From contig JAQISU010000179.1 of assembly GCA_029339505.1 (NCBI GenBank), positions 15,190,001 through 15,254,000 of the forward strand: a DNA stretch of 64,000 nucleotides, in the 5' to 3' direction. This DNA is from Unio delphinus (Eukaryota > Mollusca > Bivalvia > Unionida > Unionidae). The first letter of the stretch is position 1. Each line of letters starts with the position of its first letter. Both the position numbers and the translations under genes were made by a program. The notes beneath the pieces were generated by a model, which worked only from the letters and a program-made list of their open reading frames with translations, did not search any database and was not told where the DNA came from. This document shows, one piece after another, positions 35,011 to 44,300 of this stretch.

Positions 35011-36426
35011 TTATAGATTTTCAACTGGTGCATCTACTAGTCTCATTCGTCCACCAACACCTTCGAGTATCATTGATTTATCACTAAGAATAACAGCAAC
35101 TGCTCTATAATTCGTGATAAGGAGGGGAGCAACCCCACCAACTGCTGGACCAGTCGGACGGGTTACACGAGCTCGGAAGTGTATATCAACTACGGACTGT
35201 TTCATCAAGTCAAGATGTTCTAGGGAAAAGTAATAAATCGGATACAGACTTTTAAAATCCAATTGTGATATTTGTAGACCAGTATCTACATTTTGATCAC
35301 GTCCCATAAATGATAGCAATCGATGATAAACTCGTGCAATGTGGTTGTTTTCATAGTTAAGTTGTATATCCTCTGCTGGTTCTTGTTGTCCGTTTATTTT
35401 CAGCGAGACTTCACTACATCCAATTTTATCAAATATCATATGGGAACGTTCTTGATTATCCAATCGCGCTTTATCCTGTAGAGCAATAAAAATATGCCGT
35501 GGAGCTGAAACACCCTGTCGTGCTGCCAAATGCCATGTAAGTATACCATCAATATTAGAATCCATGGTATCTGTGGACGTTGTCAACCAGCTTAATAATC
35601 TCTTTCCCCCTTGATCCATAAATGATAGCAACCGCGGTTCTACTGACAATGATGGAGTCAACACTGGCATCCATAGTGATAGTTTTGATAAAATTACTTT
35701 ACCCGCAGTACCACCAATACGCCAGATTGCATTATTATCATCACCCTTTCTCACTAGTGCTACAGTATGCTTTACTCCATAAATAACCTTTCTGACGTTT
35801 CTACAAAATCCAAATATGTGATGGAGCGGAATCGCACATGAAAATCGTCGACGATCTCCTTCCAACATTGACATACGTGTTGCAGCTCCTAGATTGAAAT
35901 CAGGATCATTGTTTATAATCATATCCTCGACATCAACAGTAGCAGCACCAGCATGATCATTTGGTTGTCTTATAACAAATGGATTTTTACCCGCTGTATT
36001 TTTAACATCCTTTGCAAACATCATAGATGGACCAGCCGATCTTGTATAATCGTCAGAGTATCTTGCTAGCCCTAGTATTGTTGTTGCTACATCAACTTCA
36101 CGTTCAATAGATTCGATTTCTTTTCCATCAATGAGATATCTAGCACTTTCAAATAATGCCATGATACCATTATTGACAAAACCAACTTGGATATTAGCTG
36201 CATATGATGTATTAGCTACAACATCTGTTACGAGTTCACCTTCGACTTCAATAAAGGCTTCAGCGGGTAAAAAGTATTTACTGGTATCATGAACTTGAAG
36301 TTCAATTCTTCCTCGAAGATTAGGTTGCACTGCGTGATAAGCAAAAAATTGATAATCACGTACAGAAGTATCTTTAAGCACTGGGGCTTCCATGTCAAAT
36401 GCAACATCAGGGTTTTGTTTGAACAT
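35011..36426 (-). CDS. Major capsid protein, double jelly-roll type
   Basis: 471 aa. Landmarks of Polinton capsid proteins are RDYQFFAYHAVQPNLRGRIE (about 23-42), LFESARYLIDGKEIE, SCAIPLHHIFGFCRNV (about 196-211), KVIYGVKHTVALVRKGD and a C-terminal DIHFRARV. These correspond to the two jelly-roll halves that form hexon-like trimers. The length is within the family range. The upstream sequence GGATATATAATAAAAATG places a TATA-like box about 7-14 nt before the start. Truncated relatives occur at 15901-16110 and 23260-22880 with the same neighbour order. No internal damage is seen. Confidence 0.93.
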   Translation of the reverse strand: MFKQNPDVAFDMEAPVLKDTSVRDYQFFAYHAVQPNLRGRIELQVHDTSKYFLPAEAFIEVEGELVTDVVANTSYAANIQVGFVNNGIMALFESARYLIDGKEIESIEREVDVATTILGLARYSDDYTRSAGPSMMFAKDVKNTAGKNPFVIRQPNDHAGAATVDVEDMIINNDPDFNLGAATRMSMLEGDRRRFSCAIPLHHIFGFCRNVRKVIYGVKHTVALVRKGDDNNAIWRIGGTAGKVILSKLSLWMPVLTPSLSVEPRLLSFMDQGGKRLLSWLTTSTDTMDSNIDGILTWHLAARQGVSAPRHIFIALQDKARLDNQERSHMIFDKIGCSEVSLKINGQQEPAEDIQLNYENNHIARVYHRLLSFMGRDQNVDTGLQISQLDFKSLYPIYYFSLEHLDLMKQSVVDIHFRARVTRPTGPAVGGVAPLLITNYRAVAVILSDKSMILEGVGGRMRLVDAPVENL

Positions 36427-36890
36427 TTTTATTATATATCCGATGGTCTAAATCAAAAATTCTGAAGAATTTTGAAATTATTTTAAAATAGTTTCATATG
36501 AAAACCCAAGGAATTCATTTAGAGAAAATCGATTTTCATGAAATTATGTCGACGGATTAGCTAAAAAACAATACAAAATCAATAAAAAAAACATCGAAAA
36601 TTCGATAAAACAACATAATTTTAGCCTCACAGGATAAAAAATCTGATCAAAATCGATTTTCTCTAAATGAATTCCTGGGGTTTTCATCCTCGATTTTCAT
36701 GAAATTTTGTCGACGGATTGCATAAAAACACTAGAAAAATGAGTAAAAACACTAGAAAAATGAGTAAAAAAAGTAAAAAATCTAACAAAATTAGCAAATT
36801 ATAAATATTTTATAATTTTCAAAATTAAAAATTCTAAAGAATTTTGAAAAGAATTTTTAAACTAATTATTTAGTTGGGTGTATTTTAATA
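36427..36890. promoter_or_regulatory. Structured non-coding region upstream of the capsid gene
   Basis: A 36-bp inverted repeat (36501-36536 versus 36649-36684, 35 of 36 matching) encloses a 112-bp loop. A 30-bp direct repeat starting TCGATTTTCATGAAATT lies at about 36528-36557 and 36690-36719. Palindromes AAAATTC-TGAA-GAATTTT (36456-36473) and AAAATTC-TAAA-GAATTTT (36828-36845) flank the structure. No gene is seen. It could be a promoter region, a replication structure or a remnant of a foldback element. Confidence 0.6.
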
Positions 36891-36914
36891 ATGATGATGA
36901 AAATATCTGATAAT

Positions 36915-37115
36915 GAAGATAACGTTAGTAGAATCACAAGTGATTCTGACATTAATGTTTCTGATACAAGTGATTCTGACATAAATATTTCTACAATAAC
37001 CATAACAACTGAGCATCCTATTCAAATAAATAGAATCACAAGTGATTCTGACACAAATATTAGAAACACTAGTGTTTCTACAATAACTATCATAATTGGA
37101 AATCCTGTTCAAATA
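36915..37115. repeat. Array of palindromes in a 102-bp duplicated unit
   Basis: Two units start at 36931 and 37033 with the palindrome GAATCAC-AA-GTGATTC and end in CAAATAAATA. The second unit has the perfect 20-bp palindrome TAGAAACACTAGTGTTTCTA (37061-37080). An 85-codon plus-strand frame across it is a by-product of the repeats. Confidence 0.85.
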
Positions 37116-37122
37116 AATATTT

Positions 37123-37629
37123 CTAACGTTTCCGGCGAATCTTCTTAAAACCACTTCCCGGAAGCCCACTTCCGGCTATCATATTTGCTGTTATATTATC
37201 CTGGGCGTTAGTCATTAACGACTGTAGTTTTTTATCCACGGCGTTATTTATTATTTTACTAACCTGTGTAGGCATTACTGCAGTAGATGGCAGTGAAGTT
37301 ATTTTAGAAATGCTAGCGTTAGAAACACTAGTGTTTTTGGGGTTTGTTGAAAATCTTCGTGATTTCACTAGCGCTGTTAGTTTATCCCGAGCGGCTGAAA
37401 ATGCCTTACTAGCAAGATCACCAACAGTGTTAATACCCTTATCTCGGATAACATCAATTGCTTTCATTGCTGCCTGTTTTGCAAATGGAGCCACTTTTGG
37501 AGCCATTCTTGAAAATAATCCCATTATAGTATTACCGAGACCATCTCCATAGTATACTCGGTATTTTGGTAATCGTGAGTTTACCACGTAGACGTTAGTT
37601 GGTTTATCATGGTTGTAGTGTATGATCAT
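37123..37629 (-). CDS. pVI-like basic minor virion protein, precursor
   Basis: 168 aa. An N-terminal stretch with YYGDGLGN is followed by an amphipathic helical region (about 33-90, MAPKVAPFAKQAAMKAIDVI), a linker, a SKIINNAVDKKLQSL helix and a basic tail (FKKIRRKR). The pattern (M/I/L)xGx-G, an adenain site, occurs twice near the C-terminus (IAGS-G at 151-155 and LPGS-G at 156-160), as expected for a processed precursor. Such proteins cement hexons or disrupt membranes in adenoviruses; here the role is inferred. Residues 98-111 are encoded by palindromes and are missing from both decayed relatives (15450-15720, 23673-23340). TATATAG lies 6-12 nt before the ATG. Confidence 0.78.
   Translation of the reverse strand: MIIHYNHDKPTNVYVVNSRLPKYRVYYGDGLGNTIMGLFSRMAPKVAPFAKQAAMKAIDVIRDKGINTVGDLASKAFSAARDKLTALVKSRRFSTNPKNTSVSNASISKITSLPSTAVMPTQVSKIINNAVDKKLQSLMTNAQDNITANMIAGSGLPGSGFKKIRRKR
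37305..37337. repeat. Palindromes inside the pVI-like gene
   Basis: AAACACTAGTGTTT at 37323-37336, followed by an imperfect AAATGCTAGCGTT at 37308-37320. In the gene's frame they read KNTSVSNASIS. Both relatives lack this segment. Confidence 0.85.
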
Positions 37630-37641
37630 TCTTCTATATAC

Positions 37642-37727
37642 AAAAACACTAGTGTTTTTCCAAATGCTAGTGTTTTTTCAAATGTTTTAGCATTTCCAAT
37701 ATCTAATCACGAAATCCTACGGATTTC
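37642..37727. repeat. Intergenic palindromes
   Basis: AAAAACACTAGTGTTTTT at 37642-37659, further partial members near 37664-37695, and GAAATCC-TAC-GGATTTC at 37711-37727. They fill the spacer between the 373-aa gene and the pVI-like gene. Confidence 0.88.
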
Positions 37728-37735
37728 TAGTGACA

Positions 37736-38857
37736 TTAGTCACTGTGATAACCGTAGAAATTCGAAGAATTTTCGGCTAACTCCTCAATGAAATCTCTAT
37801 ATGTTGCAATATCCATGATACCACCTTGAAATAATCTCCTACAGATATCAGCTGCTTCATTGATTATTTCTGGTGAGTTATTCCCGGCTCGTTTTCCTCC
37901 TACAAGTACTTCTAATCGTGCTATATCACCGAGAATATTGCCAGGGCAAGAAATACTTGTATTTCCACTCGAAGAATTTCCAACTAAACCACTTCCTGTT
38001 TTAGTTTTTAATTGTTTTTTTCCTTTTTTTTCCTTTTCTTTTTCTTTTTCTTTTTGTACTAATGCTTCTAATACTACTACATCTTGATTATATTCTAATA
38101 TTTCTTGATCATATTTTCTAAGTCTATCTTGAAAATAGACATATTCTTTACTTTTTTTATTTAAACGACCTTTAATATCCTGATTTATTTTAAATATCCA
38201 ATCAACATAATTATTAAAACCTATTTTATTTTTTTCATTACTTGAAAGATTCAAAAGATCTTTTCCTGAGTTAAAATTATCAGTAGCAAATTTAGCTAAC
38301 TCATAATATTCATCTATTGTCGATGTAGGGTAATTTTTAATTTTAGCTATACCACCCTCAGTAAATTTATCTATAAAAGAAACTGATGTTTTTTTTTCAG
38401 TATCTAATTCTTCTTCCTCTTCAGGTGGAAATGCTTGCATTTCTAGTGAGGGAATATCAACATCACTAAATATTCTCTCTGTTTGAAATTCTCGTTCTTC
38501 TCGTTCTTGTCGTTCTCGTTCTTGTCGTTCTTGTTCTCGTTGTTCTATAGCATCTACAAAACCAGCAGGAAGTGTTTGTAATGACTTTTTCGTTTGTTTA
38601 GTTCGTTTTGATATTTTCTCTAACACAGGGAGAAAGGACTCTTTTTGCGCGCTTTCTTGTTTAGAGATTGCTGTTTTCACACCCTCAGTTGCACTAACAA
38701 TAGGTTTGAAGAGTTGTTCTGTATCCTCAGAAAAATCAGTCTGAAATAATTGCCGCTGTTGAAGTTTTTCGCGGATTCTATCACGAAGGGGTAATATTTT
38801 CTTAAGAGCTTCAAGTCTTTCTCTAGCTAATCTCGTTGTTAATGATTCTCCTACCAT
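37736..38857 (-). CDS. Conserved element structural/scaffold protein with coiled coil
   Basis: 373 aa from the ATG at 38857 (MVGES). The decayed relative at 25231 starts at the same point (MVAES), so the in-frame GTG/ATG codons up to 38947, which lie in palindromes, are unlikely starts. An N-terminal helical part is followed by an E/R/Q-rich coiled coil (about 105-130), an acidic stretch, a middle domain, a KEK-rich stretch and TGSGL. The C-terminal domain has LEVLVGGKRAGNNSPEIINE and RRLFQGGIMD, a pattern shared by many Polinton proteins of unknown role. Two palindrome-derived insertions (GNSSSGNTSIS and ENSSNF) are missing from the relatives. A capsid-associated or scaffold role is inferred from position beside the virion genes. 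Confidence 0.7.
   Translation of the reverse strand: MVGESLTTRLARERLEALKKILPLRDRIREKLQQRQLFQTDFSEDTEQLFKPIVSATEGVKTAISKQESAQKESFLPVLEKISKRTKQTKKSLQTLPAGFVDAIEQREQERQERERQEREEREFQTERIFSDVDIPSLEMQAFPPEEEEELDTEKKTSVSFIDKFTEGGIAKIKNYPTSTIDEYYELAKFATDNFNSGKDLLNLSSNEKNKIGFNNYVDWIFKINQDIKGRLNKKSKEYVYFQDRLRKYDQEILEYNQDVVVLEALVQKEKEKEKEKKGKKQLKTKTGSGLVGNSSSGNTSISCPGNILGDIARLEVLVGGKRAGNNSPEIINEAADICRRLFQGGIMDIATYRDFIEELAENSSNFYGYHSD
37757..37774. repeat. 18-bp palindromic insertion in the 373-aa gene
   Basis: GAAATTCGAAGAATTTTC, exactly six codons reading ENSSNF six codons before the stop codon. The relatives at 15432 and 23723 go from EIA directly to a DYHSD/DHHSD-type end without it. Confidence 0.9.
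37950..37981. repeat. Palindromic insertion in the 373-aa gene
   Basis: GAAATACTTGTATTTC at 37950-37965 and a half-palindrome GAAGAATTTC at 37971-37980. They read GNSSSGNTSIS. The relative at 22880-25231 has a single residue between its GSGF.. and CP.NIL segments here. Confidence 0.85.
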
Positions 38858-38888
38858 TATTGAAAGAGTATTACTAATTGTTAAATTA

Positions 38889-38940
38889 GAAATGCAAAGC
38901 ATTTCTTTGCAAAGCATTTCATTGCAAATCATTTCGAAAG
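38889..38940. repeat. Palindrome cluster upstream of the 373-aa gene
   Basis: GAAATGC-AAA-GCATTTC at 38889-38905, followed by further partial copies to 38936. Confidence 0.85.
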
Positions 38941-39022
38941 AAATCACTAACTAAAAAATGCAAATCATTTTAATACTTCCTTGTTGTTACACACATAATT
39001 TTACTTCCTCATACCGTACTGG

Positions 39023-39412
39023 TTATACAAACAAGGGAGGCTCTCTACGCGTGGGCTCATCACCTTCAGAGTTTTCCATTAATGTTTTTAATTGTCTCAC
39101 TTTACAATTAATAAGTCTCTTTTGTTCATATTCTAATCCTAATTGCTTACGTACACGTTCAACGATGCTACATAATGGTACGAAGACATTAACATCTTCA
39201 GTATTTACTAAGCTCTCACGTATAAGCTTTTGGATATTTTTGATTAAAAAATATTTCTTAGATAGAACATATTTTCCTGTCTGTTCTGCAAATTGTATAT
39301 CCTCGAAATTGGTCATAATTTGATCACAATCCAAACCTGAACATAATTTTACATTTTCATCCTTCAACTTGTTGATTTCAATAATAATCAATTTGAGATT
39401 TTCAATATTCAT
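39023..39412 (-). CDS. Hypothetical protein, 129 aa
   Basis: Start ATG at 39412 (MNIENLKLIII); a long TATATATA tract lies directly upstream of it. In-frame codons further upstream encode low-complexity sequence and are unlikely. The protein is helical and charged with several Cys residues (LCSGLDC) and a KYVLSKKYFLIKNIQKLI segment. I do not recognise a family. A weak, broken similarity at 25530-25365, next to the relative of the 373-aa gene, supports it as a real conserved gene of this element type. Confidence 0.55.
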   Translation of the reverse strand: MNIENLKLIIIEINKLKDENVKLCSGLDCDQIMTNFEDIQFAEQTGKYVLSKKYFLIKNIQKLIRESLVNTEDVNVFVPLCSIVERVRKQLGLEYEQKRLINCKVRQLKTLMENSEGDEPTRREPPLFV

Positions 39413-40428
39413 ATATATATAAAAATATATTTGTTTAAATGCAAAGTATTTTAAATACAAAATATGAAAATTCTTTAAAAGTATTAAAAATACAAAGTAT
39501 TTCAAATACAAAGTATTTTCAAAATGAATTCTGGATACACTAAGGTGTTGATCATCTTAGTATACCCAGAAGCTTAATGCGATTATAGGTGATTATGATT
39601 ATATATAATGAATGACGACTGCACACATTCACCGTTTTGAACCCCCTTGGTGTTTTATACATCAAGCAGCGCGCTCAACGGTTACAACCGACAAACACAT
39701 AACAATAGATTATAGGTGAACAATGAATGAATTGATTTCAATGACAATGGATGACGGCACAATAACCCCTGATCTAGTGTTGTAGGCGGTTATATACACA
39801 TAGGACGGTACAATGCCATATATCTCCGCGCTCGAGTGTTGCGGCAAATTTTAGGCATAACATGTACTTAATTAAGGATGGATTATAATTCAATGGAACG
39901 ATGATGGTAATGATGTGGGCGTGGTAAACCAAACCAACATGGCAACACATGAATTCGATTTCATGGTTGCATGAGTTGGAAAAAACACCAACCCACGCTA
40001 CCGAGAATGCGATAGCATGAGTTACAATGTTGGTTTGGCTGAGGGGGATCCGCCCCCCCCCCCCCCCCCCCAATTAATATAAAAACATCTTCCGTTTCGC
40101 CATCAAATAATGTATCTGCTATGGGGACCGAACACGTAGTTGATATAGATCTATGTTTACAAGACAAACACACTATACCATTACACCACAGAGCCGTCAT
40201 ACAAAATAGAGATTTTTTAGTATATATATCCTTATCAATTAGATCATTGTAATACAAGGAATTTTAACCACGCCCACCTACTTCAATGAATAGGAAACAC
40301 TCGTGTTCCGGCTGAGCGAACATAGGTAAATGACACATAGATTTCAATGTTTAAGATCCGTAACTCTGTCATTGGTGGAAATCCTACGGATTTCACACGC
40401 GTTATACCTAACGGAGTTATCTCCCGTA
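39413..40428. other. Largest non-coding region of the element, with poly(C) tract
   Basis: About 1 kb with no convincing gene. It has a 19-base C run at 40053-40071, GC-richer segments, a palindrome GAAATCC-TAC-GGATTTC at 40378-40394 and a degenerate tRNA-like stretch on the minus strand at about 40115-40196. It separates the structural genes from the replication genes and could hold promoters or an origin. Confidence 0.55.
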
Positions 40429-40914
40429 TTATACATAAACAAACTGAATTTTGTTTTTAAAACGCTTTGAAAAAGCGGTCTTATAAATTCCTTCTGCTAC
40501 TTTTTGTACCGAGGGGGGGAAAATATCGAAATACCTACCAGCTTCTGTCATTGATTGAAATACCATCTCCGTGTCAGTATTAAACGATCTTACAGGTCTA
40601 GCAATTTTCGGGTATTTCCCAGTTCTTCCTCGTTTTGTGTTTTCACATTGAGAAATAGCTTGAAGGTTGTTCAATTTGTTATTCTTGGGATTAGAATCAA
40701 TATGATCAATAACAAAACCATCCTTGATTAATCCATTATGCACTTCATAAACGAAACGGTGATTGAGATACATTTTCCCTCCAGCATTAAACATCAAATA
40801 ACCCATACCATTATCCCGCCCAACAGATTTCTTATTTTTACTGTGTCTAACAACACCATCACGAGAAGCTTCGTAATTTTTAATAACAGGATGTCTTTGA
40901 AATTCTTGGCTCAT
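40429..40914 (-). CDS. HNH homing endonuclease with NUMOD-like C-terminus
   Basis: 161 aa. An N-terminal NUMOD4-like strand-rich part (NYEASRDGVVRHSKNKK, about 13-29) is followed by an HNH_3-type core. The core has LNHRFVYEVHNG (50-61), DHIDSNPKNNKLNNLQ (70-85, His71 as likely catalytic residue, Asp73, Asn79) and ENTKR. A NUMOD1-like DNA-binding tail follows (FNTDTEMVFQSMTEAGRYF...SVQKVAEG). Such enzymes nick or cut a specific site and spread themselves. This one is free-standing, with 17 bp between its start and the zinc-finger gene's stop. A TATATTATATATA stretch precedes the ATG. Confidence 0.85.
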   Translation of the reverse strand: MSQEFQRHPVIKNYEASRDGVVRHSKNKKSVGRDNGMGYLMFNAGGKMYLNHRFVYEVHNGLIKDGFVIDHIDSNPKNNKLNNLQAISQCENTKRGRTGKYPKIARPVRSFNTDTEMVFQSMTEAGRYFDIFPPSVQKVAEGIYKTAFSKRFKNKIQFVYV

Positions 40915-40931
40915 TTGTATATATAATATAT

Positions 40932-41261
40932 CTATTTGTCTAATTCGTTAATTGGCTGAATTATAACATTAGAAAATCTGCCTAAGTAATCTTGAGCAGT
41001 TTTTATGATTTTGCTATTGACGTCGTCAGGATTTTTGATTCTTCGCTTGTCATAATAACGTTTTAACTCTCTATAACGCTTACCCCCGCAATTAATGCAT
41101 AACTGCGACTTGCCTCTTACACCTACCCCACAATGCAAGCATGGTAGAGGTCCCTCCGAACCGTTTCTCACACTCTGCATATGATACCCACAGAATTCAT
41201 TTCTGCATGATTTGTTACACGGAGTCTTTGATCCAATCATAAGCCATTTGCAATGATTCAT
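40932..41261 (-). CDS. Small zinc-finger protein
   Basis: 109 aa. Three cysteine clusters are seen: C4/C15/C19/C24/H27, C41xxC44 and C55xxC58 (LPCLHCGVGVRGKSQLCINCGG), followed by a basic helical tail. At least two zinc sites are expected, so nucleic-acid or protein binding is likely. It diverges from the polymerase gene: the start codons are 42 bp apart and share the palindrome TTATATAA (41261-41268). The function within the element is unknown; a regulator is possible. Confidence 0.75.
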   Translation of the reverse strand: MNHCKWLMIGSKTPCNKSCRNEFCGYHMQSVRNGSEGPLPCLHCGVGVRGKSQLCINCGGKRYRELKRYYDKRRIKNPDDVNSKIIKTAQDYLGRFSNVIIQPINELDK

Positions 41262-41303
41262 TATATAAAATTTTCTTATTTAAATACTTGTTTTAATTAT
41301 AAT
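41261..41303. promoter_or_regulatory. Divergent promoter region with palindromic TATA
   Basis: TTATATAA at 41261-41268 reads the same on both strands. It begins at the zinc-finger start codon and lies about 35 bp before the polymerase ATG (41304). Confidence 0.5.
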
Positions 41304-44300
41304 ATGAAGGAGTTCAAGAGATTATCGAAAATTAAGCCTTGGAAAAATGTTAGATTTAATCTCGATAGAATCTCTGATATACCTAAAAGTCTAGTAGATG
41401 ATAAACCACTATTGAGTAAAATCAGCGACTGTTTTAATGAGTTTAAGCGTGATGGAGCATCTCATACGTGGTCGACATTTCGAATTATTGATGAAGATGT
41501 CAATGTACCTGTAATTGATGCTACTATGAATGATATAAGAGCAGCTGAGATACTTTCACACCTTGGCCAGAAATCTCTACGGAGGTATTTTTTTAGAATA
41601 AAATTCATTATCGAAGAGGAAGGTGAATGGATTATCAGAGATAAATTTGACCCAATCCTTAAGGATAAAAAAACTGTTATTGTGAGTAGAGATTCCAAAC
41701 CAGGAATTCTAACTGGAATTGACAAACCATACTATGAGAAATCTTACCCTGTAACAGCAGTTGTGTATGGGTTATATCCAATAAATAATAATCCTAATAT
41801 TACAAAATTAGCTCCGATGTTTTCATCATCAGTGGCTTTGCCACTTAATTGTGTAGCAACACGGTTAATAGAACACTTCAAAAATGCATCCCGGGGAAAC
41901 AAATTAACTGATCTACGAAGAAAAAAAATAACCGAATGGGAACTAACAGTGAATCAACATGGAGCAAGGATTTCCGATATAGCTAAATTAGAAGCATTAT
42001 TAAAATTTCCAATATCGGTAGCGACAATAACCGGAGAAGTATTATACGAACCGAAATATCAATCGCGAGGAGCTCCAATTGAAATTATTGATCATAACAA
42101 ACACGCGTGGACACCCGCGGTAAATATATTTCCACGAGAAAGAACTGTTCGATATATCCCTAAAGAATTTTCTAGGGATGGTTTAAAAAATGAGTATCAT
42201 TTTAATGAAGAGAAATTATTTGATGCTATTCACGCGTTAACCAAAGACGACCCTGTGTCAGTATGGTTACTCAGGAGTAATGAGGATCCGGAAATAGGAT
42301 TTGATCAGTTTGTAAAACCAAATGGTGAATTATATCGAACTGAAGAATTAGATACTAGAATGAGAAAAATCGCTAATGAGTATTTAGAAAATTCTAAAGA
42401 ATTTTCTGTAGAAAAACTACTTACGGATAGTTTTACTATTCCATCAGTGGTAGCTCACTTCGCAAGAGAAAAGAATTCATGGCGTCCAACACGAAGTGAT
42501 TTTCTGGAGGATGTGAAGTTGAGTTGCGTCGAATTTGGTCATGGAGGATTGTGGAATACGAAATACTCACGTGATGGTATGATTTCAATTGATATATCCG
42601 CGTGTTATCCTGGAAGTTTTCTCGGGTATGGAGAATGCTCTAAGTACTTCAAACGATTTGGACACCCCACACATGAAATGACTCGTGTTGCGATTAATGG
42701 TCCATTGCCTGGAACTGCTAGCAGTTCTAATTTTGATTTAACCGGGTTCGCTCGTGTGATATCATTCGAATTAGCTACAGGGTTACATCCGTGTAGTTAT
42801 CTTTGGCTTGGTAGACATATGTATGAAAAAGCGTGGATGCCAATTGTGCTATTGCGGTATATGATCGATTGTGGTATGCTAATATCGTTAATTGTCAGTG
42901 AAGCGATTATTTGTTATAACGCTCAGAAAGATGTTTGGTTACCAAAACCCGATCTAGAAAAAATAATTAACGAACAACGAAAACAATTTCTAGATGGAAA
43001 TTCGAAGAATTTCAGCGAGGAACAAATCAGAGATTGGTCTAAGAAATTATTCGAAGGTAGTAATAGAGAGGCTAAAGATCTCGGACGAAAAATAATCGGT
43101 AAATTCACTCAAGGTGGAAGATTTGACAATGCAAAATATTCTTCGAGATTAATCATAGACGATGAAGAATACAATTTCATAATATCTGATTTAATAAAAA
43201 AAGGGAAATTTGTAACCCGTAAGAATGCTTTTCTATCAGGAGAATTAGATGAGGAAGCTTACAAATCTGCGAGCGGAACTAATAATGTTTGGGTAGATGA
43301 TGTCCTTCGAAATGGTAAGAAACTAGGTACGGTTGTTACCTACTGTGATGGAAAAAGTTGTCAATACACACATTTGAGAAGTTCTATGCTAGCCTATTCT
43401 TGTATTAATCTATTCTCGATGATAAATAGATTTCCTAATACCGCGGTTAGAGTAGCTACTGATTCGATGTATATCCATGAAAAATACAAATCAGATGTAG
43501 CTAAATTCACAGATCCTAAGGAAGCGTGGGGAAATTGGAGGTTTAAAAAAGAAACACTACATGAGTATTGTAAATCCGCAGACGTTGCTATGGATGATAA
43601 ATACTTGAAAAGTAACCATAATATCTCAGAGATTAAATCAGAATTTTCTACTGCACCGCCTGTATCCGATCCGATTTGTAGATACAAGACAGTTTATTTA
43701 AACGGCTGTGGTGGATCAGGAAAGACAACTCGTGCAATCGAATTATTTCGTAATAGAAACACAAATGTTTCTAACATGATTGTGTTAACACCAACTCACA
43801 GACTCGCCAGAGAGATGATAGCGCGTGGAGTAAAAGCTTGTACCTATCACAGCTTCTTTCGATGGAAAGGCGATAATTGGACTCCTGATCGAATGGGCGA
43901 TAAATTCATTCCTGATGTAATAATCTGGGATGAAATATGCACGGTATCGTTAACAGTATTACAGATATTTCTTGAATGGTTGTTATTGAAAAATACAAAA
44001 GTCGTCATGTGCGGGGATCACGGCCAACCGCAGCCATTTGTTGGTGGATCTCCACATGAATGGTTAAAAGGATTTGTAGATTATTATGAAGAGATTAATA
44101 CCGACCATAGATCACTTGATGAACAATTACGAGAATTCAAAGCGCTAATTAGATTACAACCGGATAAAATCCAATGTGAAATAGCGCGTGAAATAATCTC
44201 TGAAACTCCCATGAATGATTTTTGGGAAATGTGGAAGCCAAATGATTTAATAATCGCGAGTAGAAAAATAGTCAGAGACGCACTTCAGATGAAGTTGTTT

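Noticed and set aside
36891..37148. 85-codon plus-strand frame in the element
   Set aside because: It lies in a duplicated palindrome array and only translates the repeats.
39774..40257. Minus-strand frames of 98-99 codons around the poly(C) tract
   Set aside because: They depend on reading through the C run as poly-Gly and have no family pattern.
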